DNA of 17,775 nucleotides from CAWBCI01 sp963787195 (GTDB taxonomy: Bacteria; Bacteroidota; Bacteroidia; Bacteroidales; JAGOPY01), in contig CAWBCI010000010.1 in the NCBI GenBank assembly GCA_963787195.1, forward strand, positions 1-17,775. Reading direction: 5' to 3'. Each line of letters opens with the position of its first letter. The first letter of the stretch is position 1. Below, in pieces: positions 6,188-14,390 of the stretch. Made by a program: the position numbers and the translations under genes. Under the pieces are notes generated by a model. It searched no databases. It was not told where the DNA came from and saw nothing but the letters and a program-made list of their open reading frames with translations.

Positions 6188-8824
6188 TTATCTCTCTTTG
6201 CTTTCAATCAGAAACTGTTTGCACCTTTCAATCGCAGGTACAATTCCATGCGGATCAGAGCCTCCGGCAGTTGCAAGGTGAGCCTGGCCTCCGCCGCCTC
6301 CTTTGATAAAGGCAGCTATTTCCCTGATCATATTTCCGGCATGCAGTCCCCTTCCTTTAATCAGATCATCGGTGACCATCAGAGTGAGGTTGATCTTTTG
6401 CTCTTCCTTTGTTATGATCAGGAGAAGCAAATGGTCAGTTGCGGTCCTGAGTTCAAAAGCCAGTTCCTTGGCCGTTTTGGCGTCTATATCCGGCTGTGTC
6501 TCAATAAAGCGGGCTCCGTTGATCAATTCGGCCGAATCCAGTAATTCTCCTTTAAGGGATGCAATTTTATGCTGAGCAAGCTCTTCTACTTTCTTCTGAA
6601 GGGCTTTATTCTCTTCTGCAAGGTTTTTCACACCCCTCACCAGGTCCTTTGCATTTTTAAGGACTTCCTGTATATCATCAATGATTTGTTCTTTTGAATA
6701 AATATATTCTTCGGCCTTTTGGCCAGTGACTGCCTCGATACGTCTGACCCCGGCGGCTATGGCGCTCTCCGATAAGATCTTGAAAAAACCTATTTGCCCG
6801 GTAGCCGGCACATGAGTACCTCCGCATAATTCCACTGAAAATTCCGGATTAAAAGTAATGACCCTGACGAACTCCCCGTATTTTTCACCGAAGAGGGCCA
6901 TAGCACCCAAAGCTTTGGCTTTTTCAAAAGGCACATTCCGTTTTTCATCCAGATTGATATTTTCACGTATCCTGGAATTCACGATCTGTTCTACTTTGCG
7001 GATTTCATCAGGGCTCAGTTTACTGAAATGGGAGAAATCGAAGCGAAGGTGATTTTCATCAACCAGAGAGCCTTTTTGTTCAACATGTTTACCGAGTACT
7101 TCCCTCAGGGCAGCATGCATCAAATGGGTGGAGCTATGGTTATTTTCGGTACTTATCCGTTTTTTCTCGTCTACAACGGCTTTTACATGTCCATCCATAG
7201 TATCGAAGATCTCATTTGTTTTATGGATGATCAGGTCGTTTTCCTTATAGGTGTCGATAACATTAATCTTCTTCCCTTCGGATTCCAAATAGCCCCTGTC
7301 GCCCACCTGTCCGCCCGATTCAGCATAAAATGGAGTGGAGGTCAGCACAATTTCGAAAAACTCCTGATTTTTGGCTTTGACCTTGCGGTATTTCAGCACT
7401 TCCACCTCTGCTTCCAGTCTATCATAACCAATAAATTCTGATTCTTCAGCACCTGGCTTCAGAATGACCCAATCCCTGGCATCGACCTGTGCAGCAAGCC
7501 TTGAACGACTTTTCTGGGCATCCAGACCTTCTTTGAATCCTTCCATATCAACCTGGAGGCCGGCTTCCTGGGCCATGAGGCGGGTCAGGTCAATCGGAAA
7601 ACCATAAGTATCGAATAACTCAAAAGCAAATTTCCCATCTATGGTTCCCTTCCCTTCGTTATCCTGAATATATTGCTCAAATCTCCGTATCCCCTGTGAA
7701 AGGGTCCTTAAAAATGACTGCTCTTCTTCGGCAATTACTTTAGTGATCAGGGCTTCCTGGGATTTGAGTTCCGGGAAAAAAGTTCCCATCTCTTTCACCA
7801 GCACCTGCACCAGTTCATGCATAAAAGCTTCTTTCAGGTCGAGGTAAGTATATCCGTAACGCACGGCCCTCCTAAGTATACGGCGGATCACATAGCCCGC
7901 TCCTGTATTGGAAGGCAGCTGTCCATCCGCTATTGCAAAGGAAATTGCCCTAATGTGATCGGCCACCACACGCATAGCTACATCAGCCAAATGCTCATCT
8001 CCGTATTTTTTTCCTGATAAAGCAGCCAGCACATTGATAATGGGCTGAAAAATATCAGTATCATAATTGGATTTTTTTCCCTGCAGGACCATGCAGAGTC
8101 TTTCAAATCCCATTCCCGTATCCACATGTTTCTGGGGAAGGTTTACCAGCGAAGCATCATTCAGGCGGTTATACTGGATGAAGACCAGGTTCCAGATTTC
8201 CAGAACCTGCGGGTGACTGGCATTTACCAACTCCCTCCCGGGCTTTTTCAATTTCTCCTCATCATTCCTCAGGTCGACGTGGATCTCTGAACAGGGGCCG
8301 CAAGGGCCCGATTCTCCCATCTCCCAGAAATTATCTTTTCGTGAGCCATATAATATACGTTCAGCCGGCAGATATTGCTTCCAATATGCAAGAGATTCAC
8401 TATCCGGTTCCAGTTTATCCTGTTCATCCCCACCAAATACAGTAGCATAGAGATTTTGAGGATCTATTTTATAAACGCCGGTAAGTAATTCCCAGGCCCA
8501 GTCTATGGCTTCTTTCTTAAAATAATCCCCAAAAGACCAATTACCCAGCATTTCAAACATAGTATGATGATAGGTATCATGTCCAACTTCTTCCAGATCA
8601 TTATGTTTTCCTGAAACCCTCAGGCATTTCTGGGTGTCGGCAATACGCAAATATTTTGAAGGAGCATTTCCAAGAAAGATATCCTTGAATTGATTCATAC
8701 CTGCATTGGTAAACATCAGGGTAGGATCATTTTTTACAACCATGGGAGCTGAAGGGACGATTTTATGCTGTCTGGACTGAAAAAAATCCAGGAAGACCTT
8801 TCTTATTTCGGGTGATTTCATCAA
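6188..8824 (-). CDS. alaS: Alanine--tRNA ligase
   Basis: AlaRS charges tRNA-Ala and hydrolyses mischarged Ser- or Gly-tRNA in the cytoplasm. At 878 residues it matches the bacterial full-length form. The class II catalytic core includes RVSGKHNDLEEVGHDTYHHT (69-88) and GAGYVIRRILRRAVR (308-322). The editing domain has AESGGQVGD (501-509) and the zinc-binding HSSTH (563-567) with CGGTH (667-671). A helical stretch (about 705-760) leads to the C-terminal DHHA1 domain with KGGGGGQAHLATAGG (841-855). The start could be either of two adjacent ATG codons (8824 or 8821). It is divergent from the M23 peptidase gene and convergent with gpsA across a repeat-filled spacer. I see no missing key residue. 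Confidence 0.98.
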   Translation of the reverse strand: MMKSPEIRKVFLDFFQSRQHKIVPSAPMVVKNDPTLMFTNAGMNQFKDIFLGNAPSKYLRIADTQKCLRVSGKHNDLEEVGHDTYHHTMFEMLGNWSFGDYFKKEAIDWAWELLTGVYKIDPQNLYATVFGGDEQDKLEPDSESLAYWKQYLPAERILYGSRKDNFWEMGESGPCGPCSEIHVDLRNDEEKLKKPGRELVNASHPQVLEIWNLVFIQYNRLNDASLVNLPQKHVDTGMGFERLCMVLQGKKSNYDTDIFQPIINVLAALSGKKYGDEHLADVAMRVVADHIRAISFAIADGQLPSNTGAGYVIRRILRRAVRYGYTYLDLKEAFMHELVQVLVKEMGTFFPELKSQEALITKVIAEEEQSFLRTLSQGIRRFEQYIQDNEGKGTIDGKFAFELFDTYGFPIDLTRLMAQEAGLQVDMEGFKEGLDAQKSRSRLAAQVDARDWVILKPGAEESEFIGYDRLEAEVEVLKYRKVKAKNQEFFEIVLTSTPFYAESGGQVGDRGYLESEGKKINVIDTYKENDLIIHKTNEIFDTMDGHVKAVVDEKKRISTENNHSSTHLMHAALREVLGKHVEQKGSLVDENHLRFDFSHFSKLSPDEIRKVEQIVNSRIRENINLDEKRNVPFEKAKALGAMALFGEKYGEFVRVITFNPEFSVELCGGTHVPATGQIGFFKILSESAIAAGVRRIEAVTGQKAEEYIYSKEQIIDDIQEVLKNAKDLVRGVKNLAEENKALQKKVEELAQHKIASLKGELLDSAELINGARFIETQPDIDAKTAKELAFELRTATDHLLLLIITKEEQKINLTLMVTDDLIKGRGLHAGNMIREIAAFIKGGGGGQAHLATAGGSDPHGIVPAIERCKQFLIESKER

Positions 8825-8871
8825 GTTATCAATAAGTTAAGATTTTTACTAATTTTCATGAAATGGAGATG

Positions 8872-8879
8872 CAAAATTA
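8872..8879 (-). promoter_or_regulatory. Candidate -7 box for alaS
   Basis: On the minus strand TAATTTTG fits TAnnTTTG and lies about 48 nt before the alaS ATG. No clear TTTG is found 19-21 nt upstream. It lies 7 nt from a plus-strand -7 box, so the two divergent promoters would overlap. Confidence 0.35.
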
Positions 8880-8886
8880 ATTTTAT

Positions 8887-8894
8887 TACTTTTG
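8887..8894 (+). promoter_or_regulatory. Candidate -7 box for the M23 peptidase-MerR operon
   Basis: TACTTTTG fits TAnnTTTG, giving a leader of roughly 60 nt before the ATG at 8962. The -33 region has no good TTTG. It partly shares its upstream region with the minus-strand alaS promoter candidate. Confidence 0.38.
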
Positions 8895-8961
8895 CACCTG
8901 TAGCTATCTAAATAAAATAGTTATATTTATCGTTCAGCAGGCTCAAACTAAACTGATTCAG

Positions 8962-9933
8962 ATGGCCAAAGCAAAATATCACTTTAATCACCATACCCTA
9001 TCATTCGAAAAGGCCCGAACTACTTTCAAAGCAATTCTTATCAAGGCCCTTTCATTCATTTCAACCAGCCTGGTGTTGTCGGCGGTGATCATTTTCGTCT
9101 GGTTCTCTTTTTTCGGATCCCCCAAAGAACGTATGCTGGAAAGGGAATTGCAGCAATATGAATTACAATTCAGTGTCGTAAACGACCGCCTTCAGAATGT
9201 CGAATCCGTGTTGAATGACCTGGCTGACAGGGATGATAATATTTACCGTATCATTTTTGAAGCAGACCCTATTCCGGATAATGTGAGGCAGGCTGGAATA
9301 GGCGGGGCCGACCGCTATTTACAGTTAGAGGGCTATAAGAATTCAAATATTATCATTAATACACTGAAAAAACTCGACCATATCACAGCTGAAATGTATG
9401 TTCAGTCAAAGTCATTTGATGATGTCTATAAAATGGCCAAAAATAAAGCCCTTTTACTGGCGAGTTTGCCGGCCATTCAGCCGGTAAGCAATAAGGACCT
9501 GAAACGGCTTTCTTCCTATTTCGGTTATCGTATCGACCCTTATTATAAAGTAAGAAAATTTCATGAGGGAGTCGATTTCTCTGCTCCTACCGGGACTGAA
9601 ATCTATGCTACAGGTGACGGTGTAGTTATAGAAAGAAAAAGGACTGTTGGTGGTTATGGTAATGTCATCAAGATTGATAATGGATTTGGTTACAAGACTC
9701 TTTTTGCCCATATACAGGAATTTAAAGTTAATGTAGGCGAAAGGGTAAAACGCGGACAGGTCATTGCACTGGTTGGAAATACCGGAAAATCGACCGCTCC
9801 ACATCTTCATTATGAGGTATGGAAAAATGGTAAAGCCGTCGATCCTATCAATTATTTCTTTAACGACCTCACCCCGGAACAATATGATGAAATGTTGACC
9901 CTGTCGGCAACACCTTCTCAAACCATGGATTAA
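8962..9933 (+). CDS. M23 (LytM-type) peptidoglycan endopeptidase, membrane-anchored
   Basis: A 323-residue protein with a short cytoplasmic N-terminus, one membrane segment (about 32-52), a coiled-coil region (about 56-90), a linker domain, and a C-terminal M23 domain (about 180-300). All zinc and catalytic positions are there: His201 and Asp205 in HEGVD, His250 in LFAH, and His281/His283 in APHLHYEV. It should therefore be an active periplasmic zinc endopeptidase cutting peptide bridges in peptidoglycan, unlike the EnvC/NlpD activators that have lost these residues. The stop overlaps the start of the MerR-type gene by one nucleotide (TAATG), indicating translational coupling. The next gene upstream, alaS, is divergent. 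The specific cell-wall role (growth, division or shape) cannot be read from sequence. Confidence 0.93.
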   Translation: MAKAKYHFNHHTLSFEKARTTFKAILIKALSFISTSLVLSAVIIFVWFSFFGSPKERMLERELQQYELQFSVVNDRLQNVESVLNDLADRDDNIYRIIFEADPIPDNVRQAGIGGADRYLQLEGYKNSNIIINTLKKLDHITAEMYVQSKSFDDVYKMAKNKALLLASLPAIQPVSNKDLKRLSSYFGYRIDPYYKVRKFHEGVDFSAPTGTEIYATGDGVVIERKRTVGGYGNVIKIDNGFGYKTLFAHIQEFKVNVGERVKRGQVIALVGNTGKSTAPHLHYEVWKNGKAVDPINYFFNDLTPEQYDEMLTLSATPSQTMD

Positions 9934-10274
9934 TGGACGAAAAACTAATAAGGATAGAAAAACTTTATTACAGCATAGGTGAAGTGGCCGACATGTTCAA
10001 GGTAAACACTTCCCTGGTCCGTTTCTGGGAGAAAGAATTTGATGTCATTCGTCCTCATAAGAATAAAAAAGGTAACCGGCTTTTCACCCAGAAAGACATA
10101 GAGAATTTTCACCTGATCTTTCACCTGGTTAAAGAAAGAGGATATACCCTGCAAGGTGCTAAAGATTATATAAAAAGTAACCGGGAAGGAACTAACCCAA
10201 ACCCCGAGGTTGTTAAGACATTGCTGTCCTTAAAAGAGTTTTTGCTGGATCTGCGGGAAAGGATTGACAACTGA
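9933..10274 (+). CDS. MerR-family transcriptional regulator, short form
   Basis: A 113-residue protein with an N-terminal winged-helix MerR domain (about 11-80): YYSIGEVADMFKVNTSLVRF (12-31) is the helix-turn-helix, then WEKEF and GNRLFTQKDIENFHLI (47-62). The following helix (about 85-112) is probably the dimerisation coil. There is no C-terminal effector-binding domain and no cysteine anywhere in the protein, so metal or redox sensing of the classical MerR type is unlikely. It is translationally coupled to the M23 peptidase (1-nt overlap), which suggests that the regulator is linked to envelope remodelling, though its targets are unknown. The gene converges on hldD with only 16 bp between stops. 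Confidence 0.9.
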   Translation: MDEKLIRIEKLYYSIGEVADMFKVNTSLVRFWEKEFDVIRPHKNKKGNRLFTQKDIENFHLIFHLVKERGYTLQGAKDYIKSNREGTNPNPEVVKTLLSLKEFLLDLRERIDN

Positions 10275-10290
10275 GAACAATAATTCTTCC

Positions 10291-11256
10291 TTAAAAAAAC
10301 CTCTTCGGAATTAAATATTCCCTTACATATTCCTCCACTCCGTCTTCAAGAGAATAAAAACCATCCTCATAACCAGTGCTCATGAGTTTATCCATCTTAG
10401 CTTCCGTAAAATACTGGTATTTATCGCGGATATCTGCCGGGGTATCAATAAACTCTATTTGGGGCTCCAGGTCAAGGGCATGAAAAACTGAAGTGGCCAG
10501 GTCGAGAAATGTGCGGGCCTTTCCCGTACCAAGGTTATACAAACCAGACTTCTGACCTTTCTTCATCAAAAAATATAAAACATTTACTACATCTTTCACA
10601 TAGATAAAATCACGTAATTGCTTCCCGTCTTCGAAATCGGGGCGATGCGATTTAAAAAGCCTGACCTTCCCGGTATTTCTGATCTGGTTAAAAGCATGAA
10701 AAATCACTGAAGCCATCCGGTCTTTATGATATTCATTCGGGCCATAAACATTGAAAAATTTCATTCCGGCCCAGAAAGGAGGCGTTTTATCCTGCTTCAA
10801 AACCCATTTATCAAAATCATTTTTGGAAATTCCATAAGGATTTAATGGTTTTAAACTTTCCACTATGGAATGATCATCAACATAGCCATATTCCCCGAGA
10901 CCATATGTGGCAGCTGAGGAAGCATAAATCAGCGGAACTCCGAATTCCACACATTTCTCCCAGACCATTTTGGAATAATTCAAATTCAGTTTGTCGAAAA
11001 CCGACTGATCGAATTCAGTCGTATCCGTCCGGGCGCCTATATGGAAAACATAAGTAACTTCCTTCCAATTTGCATCAAACCATTCGGCGAATTGATCCCG
11101 GTCAATCTTATGAAGATAAGATTTGTGAGCTGTATTCAAGTCTTTGGAAGCTGAGCCGAACTTATCCACAAGGACTATATCCTGATGTCCTTTATTATTC
11201 AGTTTCCCGGCCATACAACTACCTATGAAGCCTGCAGCACCGGTTACAATTATCAT
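10291..11256 (-). CDS. hldD: ADP-L-glycero-D-manno-heptose 6-epimerase
   Basis: HldD interconverts ADP-D-glycero- and ADP-L-glycero-D-manno-heptose, the last step in making the heptose donor for the LPS inner core, in the cytoplasm. The 321-residue length is typical. It shows the extended-SDR NADP loop GAAGFIG (6-12), the ASSAATYG active-site strand (112-119, Ser114), the YGISK catalytic pair Tyr141/Lys145, NVYGPNEYHKDRMAS (169-183), RDFIYVKDV (215-223) and the family-specific C-terminal QYFTEAKMDKL (281-291). It lies 42 nt downstream of the MFS transporter gene on the same strand, probably as the second gene of one transcript. No other LPS gene is in the window. Confidence 0.95.
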   Translation of the reverse strand: MIIVTGAAGFIGSCMAGKLNNKGHQDIVLVDKFGSASKDLNTAHKSYLHKIDRDQFAEWFDANWKEVTYVFHIGARTDTTEFDQSVFDKLNLNYSKMVWEKCVEFGVPLIYASSAATYGLGEYGYVDDHSIVESLKPLNPYGISKNDFDKWVLKQDKTPPFWAGMKFFNVYGPNEYHKDRMASVIFHAFNQIRNTGKVRLFKSHRPDFEDGKQLRDFIYVKDVVNVLYFLMKKGQKSGLYNLGTGKARTFLDLATSVFHALDLEPQIEFIDTPADIRDKYQYFTEAKMDKLMSTGYEDGFYSLEDGVEEYVREYLIPKRFF

Positions 11257-11298
11257 ATGATTATCTGTTTAAAACTTAAAATTTTAATGAGAAAAATC

Positions 11299-12726
11299 TC
11301 AGAGCGAGCCCTGTTTGGTTTCTTCCAGTTCCACTTCATCTTCTTTAAAGTTGGAAGGTTTCTCAAGGCCATAACCCGAAGTCTTATCGTCCCATTTTAA
11401 TAAAAATGCAAATATCAGGCCAACCATACTCAAGCCTACGAACATCAGCATGGTTGGAGTGTAGTTCAGTCGTGCACCCTCGGTAACCATATCGTTGGTG
11501 ATCCCGGGATTAACTTTATCAAGGATGACACCGGCAAGAATCGGCACAGCAAACAGGCCCAGGTTTTGAAGCGAAAACATCGCACCGTAGGCCGTACCTA
11601 TGCGTGATTCGGGAATGATCTTGGCAACTGCAGGCCACATGGCTGCAGGAACCAGGGAAAAGGCTATTCCCAATAAGACCATGAGTATATAAATATTGAA
11701 ATGGGTAAAAGTAAAAAGCAGGTGTACCACAATCAGTAAAGCAGCACCGTAGATCATAAGGGAAGCGCTTTTGCCTTTTTTATCAACAAACCAACCGAAG
11801 AGCGGGGTAAAAAGCACAGTCCCATAAGGCAATAAAGAAGCGATATCACCGCTCGCTGCCCGGCTCACTCCGAACTTATTGAAGAAGAAATCAGGTGCAT
11901 ATTTCAGGAAGGGAAAAACGGCCGCATAAAAGGTCACACAGAGGGCCGTGATAAATAAGAATGAACGGTTGGTAAAGAGTTTACCCAAATCCGAAATGTG
12001 AAATTCCTCGTCTTTTGCCAGAAGGCTATCTGCAGCTTTGGTTTGCCTGTCGATTTTAACATCATACATCATATAAATAATGTAGGACAAAAATCCTATG
12101 CAGAGCAACATAACCCCAAACCAGATCGGGAGCGTCCAGAAATTAGGTTCCAGATCTGAAAGTCTGGGTGAAAGGTTAAAAGCCAGGGCTGAACCTATCC
12201 TGGCTATCCCAAGATTTATGGCAAAAGCCAGGGCGATTTCATAACCCTTAAACCACTTTACAAGTATTTTACTGATCACCACTATACTGGTTTCAGCTCC
12301 CAGGCCGAAGACCAACATCCCAAGTGCCATCATTTTTACTTCGGGAGAATAAGAAGTCCAGAAAGAACCCATGAACTGGTATCCCAATCCGCCATTGTGA
12401 TATATATCAGAAGCCCCGTAAGCCGTGAGGGTAGCTCCTATGAGCATAAAGATCGTAAACAGGAACCCGGTGGGCCGTATCCCAAGTTTATCAAGTATTA
12501 TGCCCCCCAGAATGGCCATCAGCAAAAATGTATTCGGGAAAGCATAGAAACCCACGATCAGACCGTAATCTTCCCCTGAAATATTCAGGTGGTCCTGCAT
12601 GATGGATTTCAAAGGCGAAAGTACATCATAGAAAAAATAGTTGGCTGCCATCAGGAAACTCACCAGGAGCATGATCGCCCAACGGGTTAAGGGTTTATCC
12701 CTTAGGGTACGTTTTACTAGATCCAT
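11299..12726 (-). CDS. MFS transporter related to eukaryotic MFSD1
   Basis: A 475-residue, roughly 12-segment major facilitator. A cytoplasmic loop (about 223-250) separates the two halves, and an acidic hydrophilic tail follows residue 445. Two blocks resemble the lysosomal MFSD1 group: FYAFPN...GGIILDKLGIRPTG (60-65 and 74-87) and MWPAVAKIIPESRIGTAYG with SLQNLG downstream (363-390). Mammalian MFSD1 is a dipeptide uniporter, so peptide transport is a reasonable guess, but the substrate is not shown by this sequence. The extension at about 103-130 (DIYHNGGLGYQFMGSF) between two membrane segments is unusual and may face the periplasm. The gene is probably co-transcribed with hldD downstream, though no functional link is obvious. 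Confidence 0.88.
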   Translation of the reverse strand: MDLVKRTLRDKPLTRWAIMLLVSFLMAANYFFYDVLSPLKSIMQDHLNISGEDYGLIVGFYAFPNTFLLMAILGGIILDKLGIRPTGFLFTIFMLIGATLTAYGASDIYHNGGLGYQFMGSFWTSYSPEVKMMALGMLVFGLGAETSIVVISKILVKWFKGYEIALAFAINLGIARIGSALAFNLSPRLSDLEPNFWTLPIWFGVMLLCIGFLSYIIYMMYDVKIDRQTKAADSLLAKDEEFHISDLGKLFTNRSFLFITALCVTFYAAVFPFLKYAPDFFFNKFGVSRAASGDIASLLPYGTVLFTPLFGWFVDKKGKSASLMIYGAALLIVVHLLFTFTHFNIYILMVLLGIAFSLVPAAMWPAVAKIIPESRIGTAYGAMFSLQNLGLFAVPILAGVILDKVNPGITNDMVTEGARLNYTPTMLMFVGLSMVGLIFAFLLKWDDKTSGYGLEKPSNFKEDEVELEETKQGSL

Positions 12727-12752
12727 GTTCGTTTATTTTATTTCTAAGTGGC

Positions 12753-12760
12753 CAAAAGTA
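12753..12760 (-). promoter_or_regulatory. Candidate -7 box for the MFS-hldD transcript
   Basis: On the minus strand TACTTTTG fits TAnnTTTG, about 26 nt before the ATG at 12726. No convincing -33 TTTG is seen. Confidence 0.35.
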
Positions 12761-12809
12761 CAATTATTATATTGAAAGAGATTCATTTCCCATTTTTTCA
12801 AGTTCATTT

Positions 12810-12840
12810 TTTATATAATGATTATATTTGTCCGGCGCAT
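12810..12840 (+). promoter_or_regulatory. Predicted promoter of the secreted-protease operon
   Basis: TTTA (12810-12813, three of four -33 bases), a 19-nt spacer, then TATATTTG (12833-12840) fitting TAnnTTTG. The implied leader is about 105 nt, the longest in the window. It starts with a small inverted repeat, GGATA-CA-TATCC (12843-12854), that could be an operator or hairpin. Confidence 0.48.
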
Positions 12841-12950
12841 AGGGATACATATCCGGGAAAATTATTCTGAAAAATATTTTACCGGCAGGTTTCAAGGTCC
12901 CTCCACATAAAATCTGGATATTATAGAGCAATTGTTACACCTTTATTAAA

Positions 12951-14390
12951 ATGAATTACAAAAAAACTTTCAGCTTAATTATCGGCTTGATCTTTTCAGC
13001 CTTAATCGGAAATACATCTTTTTCCCAAAGTAATGATGGCAGCAATCCTCCGAGCTTCAACCAGGAGGGCATCACTAATATTATAGATATCCGGAACCTG
13101 CCTGCACCGGATATTACAAAGATATTGCAGGAAGATCAGGAGAACAGGGAGTCCCAGTTTCCGGCACCTGAAAGAATGGCGGTTGATGTGCCTGTAAATA
13201 TGGATATGAGTAATTCCGGCACATGGACAGACTTGCCCGACGGCTCGGGAAAAATCTGGAGATTAAAATTAGGTGTTGAGGGAGCATTGGCCCTGGGGGT
13301 ATATTATAATCATTTTCACCTCCCGGCAGGCGCAAAGCTTTATCTCTATAATGAAAACGAGACCCAGCTTAGCGGGCCATATACTTCTGAAATCAACCCG
13401 GCTTCTGACCTGTTTGCCACTGAATTTATTCAGGGCGAAACAGTGACTCTTGAGTATTTCCAGCCGATTGAAGTACAGGAAGAAGCAAGGATTTCAATAT
13501 CCGACCTGGCCTATGCATACAGGGACATATCCTTTAATAATATTGAACAAACCCGGGACATTTCGTGGCCCTGCATGATCAATGTGAAATGTGATGAAGG
13601 CATAGGCTGGGAAGACCAGGTCAATGGGGTGGCCAGGATCTCTATCAAAATTGGCTTCAGTTATTACTGGTGTTCAGGATCAATGATTAATAATACCAGC
13701 AATAACCGTGTACCTTATTTCCTCACTGCTTCACATTGTGGAGAAGGTTCAAATTCCTCGGACATGAACCAATGGGTCTTCTATTTTAATTATGAGTCTG
13801 CGCTATGCATTGGTAATTACGGCCCTTCCAACCACACTGTTACAGGTTGTTCCTTAAAGGCGAATGACCCTACTTTCGGGGATGGGGGATCAGATTTTTA
13901 CCTGGTTCAACTGAATTCTACCCCGCCCTCTTCCTATGACATTTATTATAATGGCTGGAACCGCACCAATATCCCTGCCGACAGCGGTGTTGGCATACAT
14001 CATCCTGCAGGGGATATCAAAAAGATATCTACATATAAGAACCCTCTTTTGTCTTCTACAGCATGGAATGGTCTGCCTACCCACTGGAGGCTGCTATGGT
14101 CTCCCACGGTGAACGGTCTTTCGATTATGCAGGGAGGATCTTCAGGATCGCCACTTTTTGACCAGGACGGACATATTGTAGGCGACCTTACAGGTGGTTA
14201 TGTCTCCAATGCATGTGATTCACCATCACCTGCCTGGTACGGAAAAATATGGTATTCATGGGACCAGAACGGCAGTACTCCTTCACTCCGTTTGAAAGAC
14301 TGGCTTGACCCGACCAATACCGGTATAGAAAAAATGCCCGGGCTGTCGTCTCATATCTTACCTCCGGTAGCTGATTTTAGTGGCCGATAA
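12951..14390 (+). CDS. Lysyl-endopeptidase-like secreted serine protease, catalytic part of a frameshifted gene
   Basis: This 479-residue frame has a Sec signal peptide (1-25, ending SFSQ), a propeptide or beta-domain (about 26-205) and a chymotrypsin-fold domain (about 206-460). The catalytic domain closely follows Achromobacter protease I: CMINVKCDEG, CSGSMINNT, YFLTASHCG (His262), GSDFYLVQL (Asp315), GIHHPAGDIKKIS (348-360), GGSSGSPLF (Ser398) and LKDWLDPTNTG (448-458). All six cysteines of the API disulfides have partners (208, 214, 241, 263, 286, 422). The residue matching API Asp225, which sets lysine specificity, is Ala428 in SPAWYGK. The frame stops in the middle of the first PKD repeat (PPVADFSGR). 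The rest of that repeat continues in the +1 frame of the next entry, so the intact gene would run to 15411 (about 820 residues). As read, the product is exported to the periplasm but lacks a T9SS signal. Confidence 0.88.
   Translation: MNYKKTFSLIIGLIFSALIGNTSFSQSNDGSNPPSFNQEGITNIIDIRNLPAPDITKILQEDQENRESQFPAPERMAVDVPVNMDMSNSGTWTDLPDGSGKIWRLKLGVEGALALGVYYNHFHLPAGAKLYLYNENETQLSGPYTSEINPASDLFATEFIQGETVTLEYFQPIEVQEEARISISDLAYAYRDISFNNIEQTRDISWPCMINVKCDEGIGWEDQVNGVARISIKIGFSYYWCSGSMINNTSNNRVPYFLTASHCGEGSNSSDMNQWVFYFNYESALCIGNYGPSNHTVTGCSLKANDPTFGDGGSDFYLVQLNSTPPSSYDIYYNGWNRTNIPADSGVGIHHPAGDIKKISTYKNPLLSSTAWNGLPTHWRLLWSPTVNGLSIMQGGSSGSPLFDQDGHIVGDLTGGYVSNACDSPSPAWYGKIWYSWDQNGSTPSLRLKDWLDPTNTGIEKMPGLSSHILPPVADFSGR
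14374..14390 (+). other. Frameshift site joining protease and PKD/T9SS frames
   Basis: The sequence GATTTTAGTGGCCGATAA reads DFSGR-stop in the protease frame, while the +1 frame reads GTG GCC GAT AAT (VADNT). The two sister repeats in the same gene read GATTTCATGG(C/G)CGAC (DFMAD, DFMGD). Deleting one G in TTTAGTGG would give TTTATGG and restore DFMADNT in frame. This is best explained by a 1-nt insertion next to a T-run. The possible causes are true mutation, assembly error and programmed +1 shifting. Confidence 0.85.

Noticed and set aside
6050..6544. Plus-strand open frames at 6046-6575 and 6858-7441 as genes
   Set aside because: They are antisense to alaS, which has full family motifs, or run through the hairpin element; none has a recognisable domain.
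11276..11287. Perfect 12-bp palindrome TTAAAATTTTAA between the MFS gene and hldD as an operator
   Set aside because: It is pure A/T in an A/T-rich gap where such palindromes arise by chance; no second copy or promoter box accompanies it.
12843..12854. GGATA-CA-TATCC in the protease-operon leader as a riboswitch or operator
   Set aside because: The 2-nt loop cannot form a stable RNA hairpin as drawn, and there is only one copy; it is mentioned only as a note in the promoter entry.
14374..14390. Programmed ribosomal frameshift as the main explanation of the split protease gene
   Set aside because: The required shift is +1, no known slippery motif such as CTT-TGA is present, and the sister repeats show that a single inserted base is enough. 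It is kept only as an alternative.
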